Made by a program: the position numbers and the translations under genes. Shown piece after piece: positions 24,844-33,904 of a stretch of DNA of 49,709 nucleotides (its first letter is position 1; each line of letters begins with the position of its first letter). This stretch comes from JACMLD01 sp038229695 (GTDB lineage Bacteria > Bacteroidota > Bacteroidia > Chitinophagales > Chitinophagaceae). A model generated the notes under the pieces. It did no database searches and had not been told where the DNA came from. It was given only the letters and a program-made list of their open reading frames with translations. Location: NCBI GenBank assembly GCA_038229695.1, contig JBBROE010000015.1, positions 1 through 49,709 of the forward strand. The letters run 5' to 3'.

Positions 24844-25826
24844 TTCACTGTCAATTTTCCGGTGCGTGTCACATTCATTAGCTCCTCTTCCAGCAGTACA
24901 TTGATGAGGTCCTTATAATCCATACTGTACTTCCATCCCAGCTCTTTCATAGCCCGCGAAGGGTCTCCGTATATATCGTCAATATCAGTGGGGCGGTAAA
25001 GTTCCTGGCTTACCTGGCATCGACCGGCGTCTAGTTTCAGCTGTTCAAAGAGATAGGAAATGATGTCTTTCAGCCGGACAGATTTGCCGGAGCAGAGTAT
25101 ATAATCAGAAGCCTTTTCAGCATGCATCATCGCGTACATCCCATCAACATACCGTGGCGCATAACCGAAATCCCTGCTGATATCAATATTACCCACCAGC
25201 AATACGTCACGCTGACCCAGGCTCATTTCTATGCTTTCCCTGATAATTTTTTTCATAAAAAAATTACTGCTCCGCAGGTAAGACTCATGGTTAAAGAGTA
25301 TCCCGCAGCAGACATAAATCCCATAACTTTCCCGGTAGTGTATACAACTCCAATGCGCGGCTGCTTTCGAAATGGCATACGGGCTTACCGGATGCAGAAC
25401 ACTATTTTCATTGATGGGTAAGTTCAACACCCGCCCGTACATCTCGCTACTGCTGGCCTGGTAAAATTTAATGCGGTCATCTACCAGCTTAATCGCCTCC
25501 AATAAATTATAAACGGACATTGTATTGAAACGGAATGTTCCAATCGGTTGTTTGAAAGACATCGAAACAGAACTTTGTGCCGCGAGGTTGTAAATTTCTA
25601 CGGGCTTATACTGGAACAACAGCTTGATGATTTGGGAAATATCCAGCAAGTCACACTCCTCGATCAGCACCGATGATTTTATCTGGAGGTAGTCCAATCC
25701 CCACAGCGCTGTGCTGCCCTGGCTCCGCACCAGGCCAACCACCCGATAACCCTTTTTAAGAAGCAAAGCTGCGAGGTAGGCACCGTCCTGACCCGAAATT
25801 CCTGTTATCAACGCAGTTTTTTCCAT
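24840..25826 (-). CDS. GDP-mannose 4,6-dehydratase family SDR
   Basis: The 328-residue short-chain dehydrogenase has GISGQDG (9-15), the catalytic SSSEMYG (125-131), Tyr150-x3-Lys154 in SPYAISK and the Gmd-type GNIDISRDFGYAPRYVDGM (212-230). Gmd forms GDP-4-keto-6-deoxymannose, the precursor of fucose, rhamnose or perosamine. The loop after the second strand (ALWGLDYLQ) differs from the RR-containing loop of classic Gmd, so a related dehydratase or a GDP-6-deoxy-sugar reductase (RMD) is possible. It precedes the Gfo/Idh gene with a 4-base overlap. Confidence 0.8.
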   Translation of the reverse strand: MEKTALITGISGQDGAYLAALLLKKGYRVVGLVRSQGSTALWGLDYLQIKSSVLIEECDLLDISQIIKLLFQYKPVEIYNLAAQSSVSMSFKQPIGTFRFNTMSVYNLLEAIKLVDDRIKFYQASSSEMYGRVLNLPINENSVLHPVSPYAISKAAAHWSCIHYRESYGIYVCCGILFNHESYLRSSNFFMKKIIRESIEMSLGQRDVLLVGNIDISRDFGYAPRYVDGMYAMMHAEKASDYILCSGKSVRLKDIISYLFEQLKLDAGRCQVSQELYRPTDIDDIYGDPSRAMKELGWKYSMDYKDLINVLLEEELMNVTRTGKLTVN

Positions 25827-25862
25827 GTGGTATTCGCAATCCGCTTATCCCGAGAATGTATA

Positions 25863-26750
25863 TCAGTACCTGTATTTCATCAAGAAGGCAGCATTGAAAA
25901 AATCCATCGGGCTGAGGGCGAGCTGTCGGTAATATTTGATGGCCAGGGAAAGTCTTTTTTTCAGCAACACAATCTTCATGATCTCTCTCGCCGCGATCTT
26001 TCTGTGGTATTTCAGGACAGCTTTTTGTTGATCCTTCGGAAGCGGGCAGTATGACTGTCTGAATGCCTCTCGGTACATCGGTAACTGCATTTCGAGATAG
26101 CCGTATGTAACAAGGCCTGCGTTGATTTCCTGCCCCTCGTGCTGTCGCCAGCTAATCAGTCCGCCTTCAATTTTCACTACGGACCATCTAGCGGCCAGCC
26201 GGAGATTGATTTCAATGTCTCCCACATAGCGCTTACCACTGAAACCACCGATATTCCTGAATTTCTCGGCATTAAAAATCAGGCCGGAAGGACCAATATC
26301 GAAAAGACTATTCGTATAAAAGTTATAGTGATACGCCTCAACCGGGGAAAGCCGGAAAGGATATTTCTGCTCATCGCGGCCTTTAAAAGTAGTTACCCCA
26401 ACCGCTGCATCCGGAAATGCTTCCATGCTGTTGACAAATACTACCAGGCCATGCGGTGAAATACTATCATCTGAGTCGAGGTATTTTAGATATTTCCCTT
26501 TCGCATACGAGGCGGCCCTGTTCCGGTTGGGGTAATCCCCGAGGTTTACCTCATTCTGGTAGACCCTGATGCGCTCGTCTTTCCGCTGGTAGGCATTTGC
26601 GATCGACAAAGTCCCATCCACCGAACAGTCGTCAACAATGATCAATTCGAAATCCTGCAGGGTAGACGCCAGCACGCTCTCGATGGCTTCACCGATATAT
26701 TTTTCACGGTTAAACGCCGTCATCAATACGCTTACGATAGGTTGTTCCAT
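25863..26750 (-). CDS. family 2 glycosyltransferase
   Basis: This 295-residue GT-A protein has VSVLMTAFNREKYIGEAIESVL (first strand and helix), LIIVDDCSVDGTL (37-48) and the metal-binding LDSDDS (91-96). Ends in a short basic helical region. The ATG lies 4 bases after the upstream GT4 stop. It belongs to repeat-unit assembly; donor and linkage are unknown. Confidence 0.88.
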   Translation of the reverse strand: MEQPIVSVLMTAFNREKYIGEAIESVLASTLQDFELIIVDDCSVDGTLSIANAYQRKDERIRVYQNEVNLGDYPNRNRAASYAKGKYLKYLDSDDSISPHGLVVFVNSMEAFPDAAVGVTTFKGRDEQKYPFRLSPVEAYHYNFYTNSLFDIGPSGLIFNAEKFRNIGGFSGKRYVGDIEINLRLAARWSVVKIEGGLISWRQHEGQEINAGLVTYGYLEMQLPMYREAFRQSYCPLPKDQQKAVLKYHRKIAAREIMKIVLLKKRLSLAIKYYRQLALSPMDFFNAAFLMKYRY

Positions 26751-26753
26751 GAA

Positions 26754-27899
26754 TTAGATGCTTCGAAGACGCTGAGTTACGATAGAAGGTATCCACGGGC
26801 GATCGAGCCGTGACCCAATCTTCATTTTTTTTAACTCCTTTTCGCGGTAAAATTCTTTATAGCGGCCGAAAAGTTCGAAATATTTTTTTGCTGTATCCCG
26901 GAGGTTAAACTCATTTTTTATCTTGTCCCTGGCCGCCATACCCTGGCGTTCAAGTAATACGCGGTCTTGATGAAGCTTGCGGATAGCACCGGCAAAGCCA
27001 ATGGCGTCACCGGGAACGATGCGGCTGCCGATAGTATCATCGACAATTTCCCTGATGCCACCGGGGAGATCGCTGATCACCGGTACGAGGCCGAGGCTCA
27101 TCGTTTCCAATAGAGATACGGGTGATCCTTCAAAAAAGGTGGGCAATACAAATACATCCTGCGCCGCGGCAATTTTACAGAGTGTTTCCTGGTCGGCAGG
27201 AGCGGCATACCGCGTTTTGCTTCCACTGTGCCAGCGGGCTTTCAACTGATCCAGGTCAGGTCCGCTGCCCAGGCAGGTCCATTCATGAGGAACGCCCCAT
27301 TCGTTCAGCAGGCGGTCAATCTCCGGCAACAAAAAAATTCCCTTCTTTTCCGTCATCCGTCCAAGGAACAATAATCGCAGTGGAGCGCCGGATGGCCCAG
27401 CCACTTTTCCCTGATCGGGAATTTCAACGCCATGAGGACAAAAGAAAATTGAATCCGATCGGCCTGGCAGTAACCGCAGCAATTCCTGGTAAAAAAAATA
27501 GCTGTGGGCGATGAACACATCCACCACATGCGGATAGGAAACCGCCAGCCCAAGATTATACGCATCGTGAACCAGTTGGTAAGTGGTCAATTTCGTGTGA
27601 AAATGATCGAGCCACTGCATTTCCAGCGCGTCATTCAGGATGAGCGCGCCAGGGCCATCGGGGATCAGCTTGTTCAGCCTGCGGATGACGCTATAAAGGT
27701 TGTCCTTTGCCGAAAACTTCAAAAACAACTCCTGGTCTACCGAGAACCGGGTGTTGGATCTTGTATAAGTCCATTCCGCCTGGTCGATATGTACAACGAG
27801 TTGTTTGAACCTGGTCCGGCCAGCACAGCAGGTAAGGTTATTATTAAGCGACGAAATCCCCCCGAGTTTATTATCCACGACATAAGTAACTGGGATCAT
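26754..27899 (-). CDS. family 4 (group 1) glycosyltransferase
   Basis: The 381-residue GT-B protein has YVVDNKLGGISSLNNNL at its N-terminus, RLLFLGRMTEKKGI at the domain linker and TFFEGSPVSLLETMSLGLVPVIS with its E-x7-E pair, followed by GGIREIV. It starts 2 bases after the upstream epimerase stop. Acts at the cytoplasmic face in repeat-unit assembly; donor unknown. Confidence 0.88.
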   Translation of the reverse strand: MIPVTYVVDNKLGGISSLNNNLTCCAGRTRFKQLVVHIDQAEWTYTRSNTRFSVDQELFLKFSAKDNLYSVIRRLNKLIPDGPGALILNDALEMQWLDHFHTKLTTYQLVHDAYNLGLAVSYPHVVDVFIAHSYFFYQELLRLLPGRSDSIFFCPHGVEIPDQGKVAGPSGAPLRLLFLGRMTEKKGIFLLPEIDRLLNEWGVPHEWTCLGSGPDLDQLKARWHSGSKTRYAAPADQETLCKIAAAQDVFVLPTFFEGSPVSLLETMSLGLVPVISDLPGGIREIVDDTIGSRIVPGDAIGFAGAIRKLHQDRVLLERQGMAARDKIKNEFNLRDTAKKYFELFGRYKEFYREKELKKMKIGSRLDRPWIPSIVTQRLRSI

Positions 27900-27900
27900 A

Positions 27901-28812
27901 TCAGGTCAGATTTTCCTGCGCACCAAACCACGTTATATATTCTTGCATACCCTGTTCTAAATTTTTAGCCGGGTAAAATCCCAGTCCATTAATTTTACTT
28001 ACGTCTGCCCGCCAATTCAGCGGGTCGCCCTTGCGAATTTCTCGCGAGAAGTCTATTTTTTTATTATTGCCATAATGTGTTTCAAACAAGTCGGCAATCT
28101 CGCGTATCGTAGTTTCGGTACCGCTGGCGCCATTGAATACATTACCGGTGAAGGAAGCCTGCTGCAGGATCCGATCGATCAGCAGCACAAGGTCGCTGAT
28201 ATGGATAAAATCCCTGGACTCTGTCCCTGTACCAAATAACAGAATACTGTCGGCGGCCTGTAGCTTTTTGCAGATATCCCAAATCAGTTGTTTCCGCAGG
28301 CCGTTTCCGTATACCGAAAAAGGGCGAACTGCCGCGGTAGCTACGCCATATACGGTGTGGTATTCACTGCAAACGTTCTCCGCCATCAGCTTGTTCCAGC
28401 CATAAGGAGAAAGTGGATGTTTAAGATCCTGTTCGCTGATGGGAAGGCGTTCGGGATTGCCGTAAACTGCCGCACTGGAAATGTGCAGGTACCTGCAGCT
28501 TTTATTCAACCTCCTGATGGTATCCAGGGCTCGCATGGTATCCAGTGTATTGGACTCGAAATCAGAAAGGGGATGTGTCATGGAATAAGGCACATTGCCA
28601 CTGCCTGCGGCGTTAACGCAGCAGTCGAACTGCCTGCTTCCAAAAACCTCTTCCCATTCAGGAGATATCCTGGTGACCCGCGTATAGCTGTATCCTGCTT
28701 TCTTCGGGCCATCATACAGATCACAGCCATGAACCGTATGCCCGCCCCGGAGAAAATAAGCGACCAGGTGACTTCCGATAAAACCTTCTGATCCGAGAAT
28801 GAGTATAGTCAA
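27901..28812 (-). CDS. NAD-dependent nucleotide-sugar epimerase/dehydratase (extended SDR)
   Basis: The 303-residue protein carries GSEGFIG (7-13), an SSAAVYGNP active-site strand and the Tyr-x3-Lys pair in SPYGWNK. The later RPFSVYGNGLRKQ and ESRDFIHISDL are characteristic of UDP-sugar epimerases and dehydratases such as GalE, WbpP or RmlB relatives. It makes or converts a nucleotide-sugar donor for the cluster. The TTG start overlaps the upstream stop as TTGA. Which sugar it acts on cannot be decided by eye. Confidence 0.84.
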   Translation of the reverse strand: MTILILGSEGFIGSHLVAYFLRGGHTVHGCDLYDGPKKAGYSYTRVTRISPEWEEVFGSRQFDCCVNAAGSGNVPYSMTHPLSDFESNTLDTMRALDTIRRLNKSCRYLHISSAAVYGNPERLPISEQDLKHPLSPYGWNKLMAENVCSEYHTVYGVATAAVRPFSVYGNGLRKQLIWDICKKLQAADSILLFGTGTESRDFIHISDLVLLIDRILQQASFTGNVFNGASGTETTIREIADLFETHYGNNKKIDFSREIRKGDPLNWRADVSKINGLGFYPAKNLEQGMQEYITWFGAQENLT

Positions 28813-30026
28813 TTGTTGCGTTTAGCTTTTTCAAAAATAGCCATGTACCCTGCAGCTACGTCTTTCCAGGTATAGCTGCGCATGTTTTGCTGTGAAGTTT
28901 TTCCGTCTTCCACAGCAGTACTTCCCGGTTGCAGATAAGCTGCCATCACAGCCGCCATGTGCTTGGGATTCATGGGATCAAAGAAAGCGGATTTGATACC
29001 CCATGTTTTTTCGTGTTCCCTGAATGGCGGGATATCGGAAATAGCGGTAGGGGTACCGAAATTCCAGGCGTCCATGCCGGGCGTACAGATGGCCTCATAA
29101 AGGGAAGGTGACACCAGTAATTTTGCTTTTGAAATGAGCGCATCAATCACATTATTAGGCTGGTAACCGAGCCCCATTACATCGTATTTGTTTTTATCAC
29201 TTCCATCAGATAGGCGAACGCCGCGATACTCTGCAATTCCGAAGGGAAGGCGGTCAGAGTTCAATCCTGTCAGTAATAATTTATAATTGTCGAATTCCGG
29301 TTGTTGTTTCAACAGGGAGAATGCGGTGAACAGATTAAGGTGGTTTTTGTGCGGATAAAAGTTACCGGGAAACAGGATATAGGGGTAATCGATGCCTAAG
29401 GTGCTCAGTGTTTCCTCCGCCTGTCCATTCGGCAGCATTTCATTCAGCACTACAGGTGCAATGGGGACTACGGCAGGATACCGGTTAAACTGCGGGTATA
29501 ATTTTTTAGCTTCTTCTACAACGTCCTGCGAAGAGCAAATCGTATAACTATTACTGAGCCAGTCGGCGATAGCCGGTTCCATCATACGGATGAAGGAGGG
29601 CGAAAAAATTTGTTGTCCGAAAAAATATTTCCAGTTGAAATCATGGATGGTACCCGTTACCGGAATGGGCAGTGAAGGCCGCTGCATCATGTGAGCTGTT
29701 GGAAAATAGGCCAGGTCGTACTGTCTGCCTACCACCTGTTCTATTTCGATGATGATTGGGTCTTTACCGTCCTTTACCACTGCATCGCCAAAAATTTTAC
29801 ACTGCAGCTTGCGTGCGAGTGAAGGAGGGCGGGTCGACTGAAGCGGCCTTACCTTTACTCTTGATCCGAAACTGTTGATCTCTGGTATATAGGCCAGGTT
29901 GTTATGGTGGATGAAATAATCGATGTGAAGATCGGGATAGTAGTCCACCAGGCTTCGGCAAAGCAACAAGGAGAAGCGCGAGAGGCCGCCTACTCCCGGG
30001 AAGTTATCTACAAAAGCTAATTTCAT
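28809..30026 (-). CDS. family 4 (group 1) glycosyltransferase
   Basis: The 405-residue GT-B protein has FVDNFPGVGGLSRFSLLLCRSL at its N-terminus, YILFPGNFYPHKNHLNL at the start of the donor domain and YEAICTPGMDAWNFGTPTAISDIPPFREH, where the second acidic residue of the E-x7-E site is Asp. It resembles mannosyl/rhamnosyl transferases of O-antigen loci. It overlaps the next gene by 4 bases and begins 4 bases inside the end of an acyltransferase gene. Confidence 0.87.
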   Translation of the reverse strand: MKLAFVDNFPGVGGLSRFSLLLCRSLVDYYPDLHIDYFIHHNNLAYIPEINSFGSRVKVRPLQSTRPPSLARKLQCKIFGDAVVKDGKDPIIIEIEQVVGRQYDLAYFPTAHMMQRPSLPIPVTGTIHDFNWKYFFGQQIFSPSFIRMMEPAIADWLSNSYTICSSQDVVEEAKKLYPQFNRYPAVVPIAPVVLNEMLPNGQAEETLSTLGIDYPYILFPGNFYPHKNHLNLFTAFSLLKQQPEFDNYKLLLTGLNSDRLPFGIAEYRGVRLSDGSDKNKYDVMGLGYQPNNVIDALISKAKLLVSPSLYEAICTPGMDAWNFGTPTAISDIPPFREHEKTWGIKSAFFDPMNPKHMAAVMAAYLQPGSTAVEDGKTSQQNMRSYTWKDVAAGYMAIFEKAKRNN

Positions 30027-30661
30027 AATTGCGGGAGATTCATGTCAACGGGTGACAATCGGTGGACGCATTTTAATGGGTTGCCTACATTGATTGTCCA
30101 GGGATCGACATTTTTTGTAACCATGCTCCCCGCACCGATGACCGCTCCTCTGCCAATCACCACGCCCCGCAGGATGGTGGAGCCCAAGCCAATCCAGGCA
30201 TCGTCTTCTATCATGACAGATGCTGATTTGAGATCATAAGGTTTCATTCCTTCTGAATAGCTGGACAGGTAATCCAGGTGTCTTTGCCGCGCATCAATTG
30301 GGTGAGATATATTGTCAAGGATGTTTACATTGTGCGCTATCAGGACCCGGTTCCCTAGCGAGATGCTGTTAACTGCGATAATCCGCGTACCCTCGCTAAC
30401 GGAGCAATGATCGCCGATAGTTATTTTCCCCCCATATTTATACACCATCAATAATCCCGCAATACGGCAACCTGCTCCAACCGTAACGTTAGCGGGATTG
30501 CCCGACAGGTTGTTGATTTGACCACCAGGTTCAAAGAATGTCGTACTGCCAATTATCCCGCGGCGATACTGGAGGCTGGCTGTACGACGTTCAGACTCGA
30601 CCCGTCCGACATTATAAATTCTTGCCGCAAGCTGGCGATATTTGGTGGTAAAATAATTCAA
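30023..30661 (-). CDS. left-handed beta-helix acyltransferase
   Basis: The 212-residue protein has hexapeptide repeats from VTVGAGCRIAGLLMV through ITIGDHCSVSEGTRI, and DDAWIGLGSTILRGVVIGRGAVIGAGSMV, ending GNPLKCV. The active-site region contains NISHPIDARQRHL. It should acetylate (or acylate) a sugar in the cytoplasm. The start is TTG at 30661, 4 bases after the upstream glycosyltransferase stop; the next internal ATG would remove the first repeats. Confidence 0.85.
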   Translation of the reverse strand: MNYFTTKYRQLAARIYNVGRVESERRTASLQYRRGIIGSTTFFEPGGQINNLSGNPANVTVGAGCRIAGLLMVYKYGGKITIGDHCSVSEGTRIIAVNSISLGNRVLIAHNVNILDNISHPIDARQRHLDYLSSYSEGMKPYDLKSASVMIEDDAWIGLGSTILRGVVIGRGAVIGAGSMVTKNVDPWTINVGNPLKCVHRLSPVDMNLPQL

Positions 30662-30665
30662 AGTA

Positions 30666-31586
30666 CTAGTTGCTAACTGCCGGGTTCTTCATCCAGCCTA
30701 TTGTACGCAGTATGTACACCAGGCTGAGTTTCCATCCCAGATATTTACCCGATTTAAATATAATCATGAAAACGTACCTGAATTGCCCCGATGCAAATGC
30801 CAGGTGAAGAAGGTGGGTAGAAACACCGGTGTACATCGTCTTCCTCCACTTTTCGAGCTTACTTTTATCGATATAACGGTCAGCAGCTTTATAGATGCTT
30901 TCGATAAAATTCAATTCCTGAACCTGCTTACCAATATTCCTGGTGTAGGTGGTATTTGATTCGTGAACGCGCCAGACGGCAACACTTTTACTTATATAAC
31001 CCACTTTACCCAGCAGGCAAAGCCGGAATAAAGACTCGGAGTCGCTTGCAGCCGACGGGTCCCTGTAAAAGTGAAGCTCCATAGCAAGCTTCCGCGGATA
31101 GAGGCAGGTTTGATGAGCCGGCACTTTATAGTAGATCGAAAACACGGCTTTGCCATCGAAAACGATGTCCGATGAAGCAAGACTGTAGCACGTCCCCTCC
31201 GTTCCCGTCTCATTAATGGCTTGAACAGCAGCCCCCAGAAGGACAATTTTATTGTCTGTTGACCGTAACAGCATAGCTTCCGAAATATAATGGCTATCTG
31301 TCAGGTAGTCGTCCCCATCGAGCATCAGTACCCAATCGCCTTTTGCCAAATGATAAAGTAAGTGGCGATAATTACCGACCCGGCCTTTCCGAACTGTGTT
31401 TCGGCCATAGTGGAATCGACCGTCATTTTGTATCTCCCACAAAACCACTTCGGTATCATCGTTTGTACTGTCGTCGGAGACAATGACTTCAAGGTTGGGA
31501 TAATCCTGGGCCAGCGCACTTTCCACTGCTTTTTTAATGTACTGCGGCTGGTTGTAGGCAGGGATGAGGATGGATACCAGTGGCAT
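30666..31586 (-). CDS. family 2 glycosyltransferase
   Basis: From the ATG at 31586 the product is 306 residues and starts directly with PLVSILIPAYNQPQYIKKAV. An upstream in-frame start at 31622 would overlap the preceding WbsX-like gene by 26 bases. VIVSDDSTNDDT (35-46) and the metal-binding LDGDDYL (89-95) mark the GT-A fold. It acts in repeat-unit assembly; donor unknown. Confidence 0.87.
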   Translation of the reverse strand: MPLVSILIPAYNQPQYIKKAVESALAQDYPNLEVIVSDDSTNDDTEVVLWEIQNDGRFHYGRNTVRKGRVGNYRHLLYHLAKGDWVLMLDGDDYLTDSHYISEAMLLRSTDNKIVLLGAAVQAINETGTEGTCYSLASSDIVFDGKAVFSIYYKVPAHQTCLYPRKLAMELHFYRDPSAASDSESLFRLCLLGKVGYISKSVAVWRVHESNTTYTRNIGKQVQELNFIESIYKAADRYIDKSKLEKWRKTMYTGVSTHLLHLAFASGQFRYVFMIIFKSGKYLGWKLSLVYILRTIGWMKNPAVSN

Positions 31587-31596
31587 CACATCCGGC

Positions 31597-32751
31597 TCAG
31601 CAAGGGTTGTTGTCGAATTCACGCAGCGACTGCTTTACTTCTTCCAAGTATTGCCGGCCCCATTTCTGGCAGGGTTCCAGGTGATTTCCTTCAGCCCATT
31701 CATTCCACGCATTGATGAAAACAAGATTTTCTTCCGGGGAATAAGGTTGGAACCTGGCGAGGACCGACCTCAGCCATTTTCCAAACAATTGCGGCGTGGA
31801 ACCATGCAGGACGGCAAAACCGGTCTTTCTTCGCGACGAATTATCCCATCCGGGACTCAAACCCGGAAAACGTTTGAAGTTGACTTTCTCGTGGCTGTGC
31901 ATGGCAGCTTCTACGTATGCTTCGTAGGAAGCCACCCATCCCGGGAGTTTATGCCCGGGAGAGTTTTTTCCAGCCCTGGAAAGTAAACGTTTAGTACGAA
32001 AGATAATGCTGTTGTAAATCGTGCGCAGCGTCACTTCATCTTTTAGTGTCCGCGTTGTGTTGGCCGGTTTTGTTTGATCCTGTGGCTGAAATTCAATCGC
32101 CGCATCAAACCCAGCAATCAATGCTTCTCCCTCATTTTTGGAACGTTCAAATCGACAGAGATACAAATCTATGCCTTCGGCGGAGGCTTCCCGTCGCCAG
32201 GTGGCGAGGGTCCGCTGGATATCCGGGAAAAGGCTGGATTTATAGACCGCGAATACAGGCTTCCCGTCGATCCTGATGTAACGCGGATCTTTAAAATAAG
32301 GAAACAATTCCCTGATGTGGTTGATATCATCCTGCTCCGAATAAAGCTGTTCCAGCAAAATATCTTTGTCGCCGCCGTCCCAAACCCGGGTCCAGTTTTC
32401 ATTGGCCCAGCAGAGCATAAAAGGAAAGTCCGGCTGCCCGGTCGCCAATATTTCTTTTACGGGTCGTTCCAGGATTCGCCGGCCGTTGAACCAGTAATGA
32501 TAGTAGCAAAAACCGTAAATGCCATACTCCGCTGCTAAGTCTGCCTGGGCTTTCCGGGCTTCCGCGAGCCGGAGATCATAGAACCCTAAATCTGCCGGTA
32601 GATGTGGCTGATAATGATCTTCAAAAAGTGGCTTGGCTTTCGCGACGTTTGTCCATTCCGTGAATCCCCTGCCCCACCAGGCATCATTTTCCGGGATAGG
32701 ATGGAATTGGGGAAGGTGGATAGCAATGCTTCTAAACTTAGGTAATAACAT
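31597..32751 (-). CDS. WbsX-like protein (GH99-like domain, putative glycosyltransferase)
   Basis: The 384-residue protein begins IAIHLPQFHPIPENDAWWG, then GFTEWTNVAKAKPLF and YGFCYYHYWFNGRRILERP, followed by LCWANENWTRVWDG. This is the pattern of the WbsX family found in O-antigen clusters, whose fold resembles family 99 endo-mannosidases. Function is commonly given as glycosyltransferase, but experimental support is thin; a trimming hydrolase is possible. C-terminal NAWNEWAEGNHLEP is also typical. The ATG at 32751 lies 4 bases after the upstream stop and is preferred to an earlier overlapping start. Confidence 0.83.
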   Translation of the reverse strand: MLLPKFRSIAIHLPQFHPIPENDAWWGRGFTEWTNVAKAKPLFEDHYQPHLPADLGFYDLRLAEARKAQADLAAEYGIYGFCYYHYWFNGRRILERPVKEILATGQPDFPFMLCWANENWTRVWDGGDKDILLEQLYSEQDDINHIRELFPYFKDPRYIRIDGKPVFAVYKSSLFPDIQRTLATWRREASAEGIDLYLCRFERSKNEGEALIAGFDAAIEFQPQDQTKPANTTRTLKDEVTLRTIYNSIIFRTKRLLSRAGKNSPGHKLPGWVASYEAYVEAAMHSHEKVNFKRFPGLSPGWDNSSRRKTGFAVLHGSTPQLFGKWLRSVLARFQPYSPEENLVFINAWNEWAEGNHLEPCQKWGRQYLEEVKQSLREFDNNPC

Positions 32752-32755
32752 CAAT

Positions 32756-33904
32756 CTACAAAGGCAATCTCTTTTTTGCCAACGACTCAACTAAAATCAA
32801 ATTAAACTCCTCCAAAATCCTCTGGTTATCCAAGTGCAAACGTTCAGCGCGTTGACGAGCCATCGAACCATGATTATACAATAAATTCCGATCGTCATAG
32901 TAATGAACAATCCCAGTACACATTGCATTGGTATCAAGGTACTGAACTGAAAATCCCGCATCACTGCCAACAAACTCTTTTGCTCCGCCCGATTGTTCAA
33001 AGCAAATTGTCGGCCTACCTAATGACCCAGCTTCCAGAACGACCAACGGATAAGGATCTTCCCTAGATGTTAGTAACAGCACATCAATACCCTCAAAAAA
33101 ATCAAGGGTTTTATCATCAGATTCCAGTAGAGTCATAAAATCTGACAACCCCGCTTTATTAATGTCATATGAAATCTTTATCCATTCCGGAGAATTCTTA
33201 ACGATGCCCTTCCACTGGAAAGAGATTCTGTGATGTGGATAATAAACCCGTGTTCGGAGAGCGACTAACAAAAATAAATCTATCCCCTTACGCCAATCAC
33301 CGGTTCCACATCCCCCGACAACCAAATTATCTTTCAACACCCTAGCCTCAGACCGGGTGGATCCACTATGGTTCAGGGGAATAAAATAATCGAGTTTATA
33401 AATTGCAGATGGCAATACTTCGTATTGTCGGATGAGAAAGTTTGCAACAGCATTGCAAGGAACAATGAAACCGTCTGACGTATCAATTAAATTATCAATA
33501 TTCAATTTTGATGAAAATACACTTGCTCCTACCTCTAATTCGTGAACATAAGTTAATATTACACCTTTGTATCGTCGCCTAAGTTCATGGACGATATCGC
33601 CATTAGTAATGGTATTCAAAATAACGATTTCAGAGCTCGCTAGACACGTATCCAATTTACTTCTGCCCATCAAACTCACAAACTTTCTAATGATCCTAAC
33701 GATTAAAGTTCCCTTTTTCGATAAATAATAGACGCACCATTTATTGGAGGCGCTTTTAAATTTATCTGTAAGGGGGCCATCCGCACTTTTCATTATACAG
33801 TTTATGCTGAAACCAGACTGTCTCAACAAGTTCATTAAGTTCAATAATAATATCGGCGCACCAGTTCTAGATGTATCATGAGTTACGAAAAGTATTGATT
33901 TCAT
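32756..33904 (-). CDS. family 4 (group 1) glycosyltransferase
   Basis: This 382-residue GT-B protein has LFVTHDTSRTGAPILLLNL at its N-terminus, VVGGCGTGDWRKGIDLFL in the linker and LLLTSREDPYPLVVLEAGSLGRPTI in the donor domain. It marks the left end of a clearly A/T-richer part of the cluster. The ATG overlaps the upstream stop by 4 bases (ATGA). Donor unknown. Confidence 0.87.
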   Translation of the reverse strand: MKSILFVTHDTSRTGAPILLLNLMNLLRQSGFSINCIMKSADGPLTDKFKSASNKWCVYYLSKKGTLIVRIIRKFVSLMGRSKLDTCLASSEIVILNTITNGDIVHELRRRYKGVILTYVHELEVGASVFSSKLNIDNLIDTSDGFIVPCNAVANFLIRQYEVLPSAIYKLDYFIPLNHSGSTRSEARVLKDNLVVGGCGTGDWRKGIDLFLLVALRTRVYYPHHRISFQWKGIVKNSPEWIKISYDINKAGLSDFMTLLESDDKTLDFFEGIDVLLLTSREDPYPLVVLEAGSLGRPTICFEQSGGAKEFVGSDAGFSVQYLDTNAMCTGIVHYYDDRNLLYNHGSMARQRAERLHLDNQRILEEFNLILVESLAKKRLPL

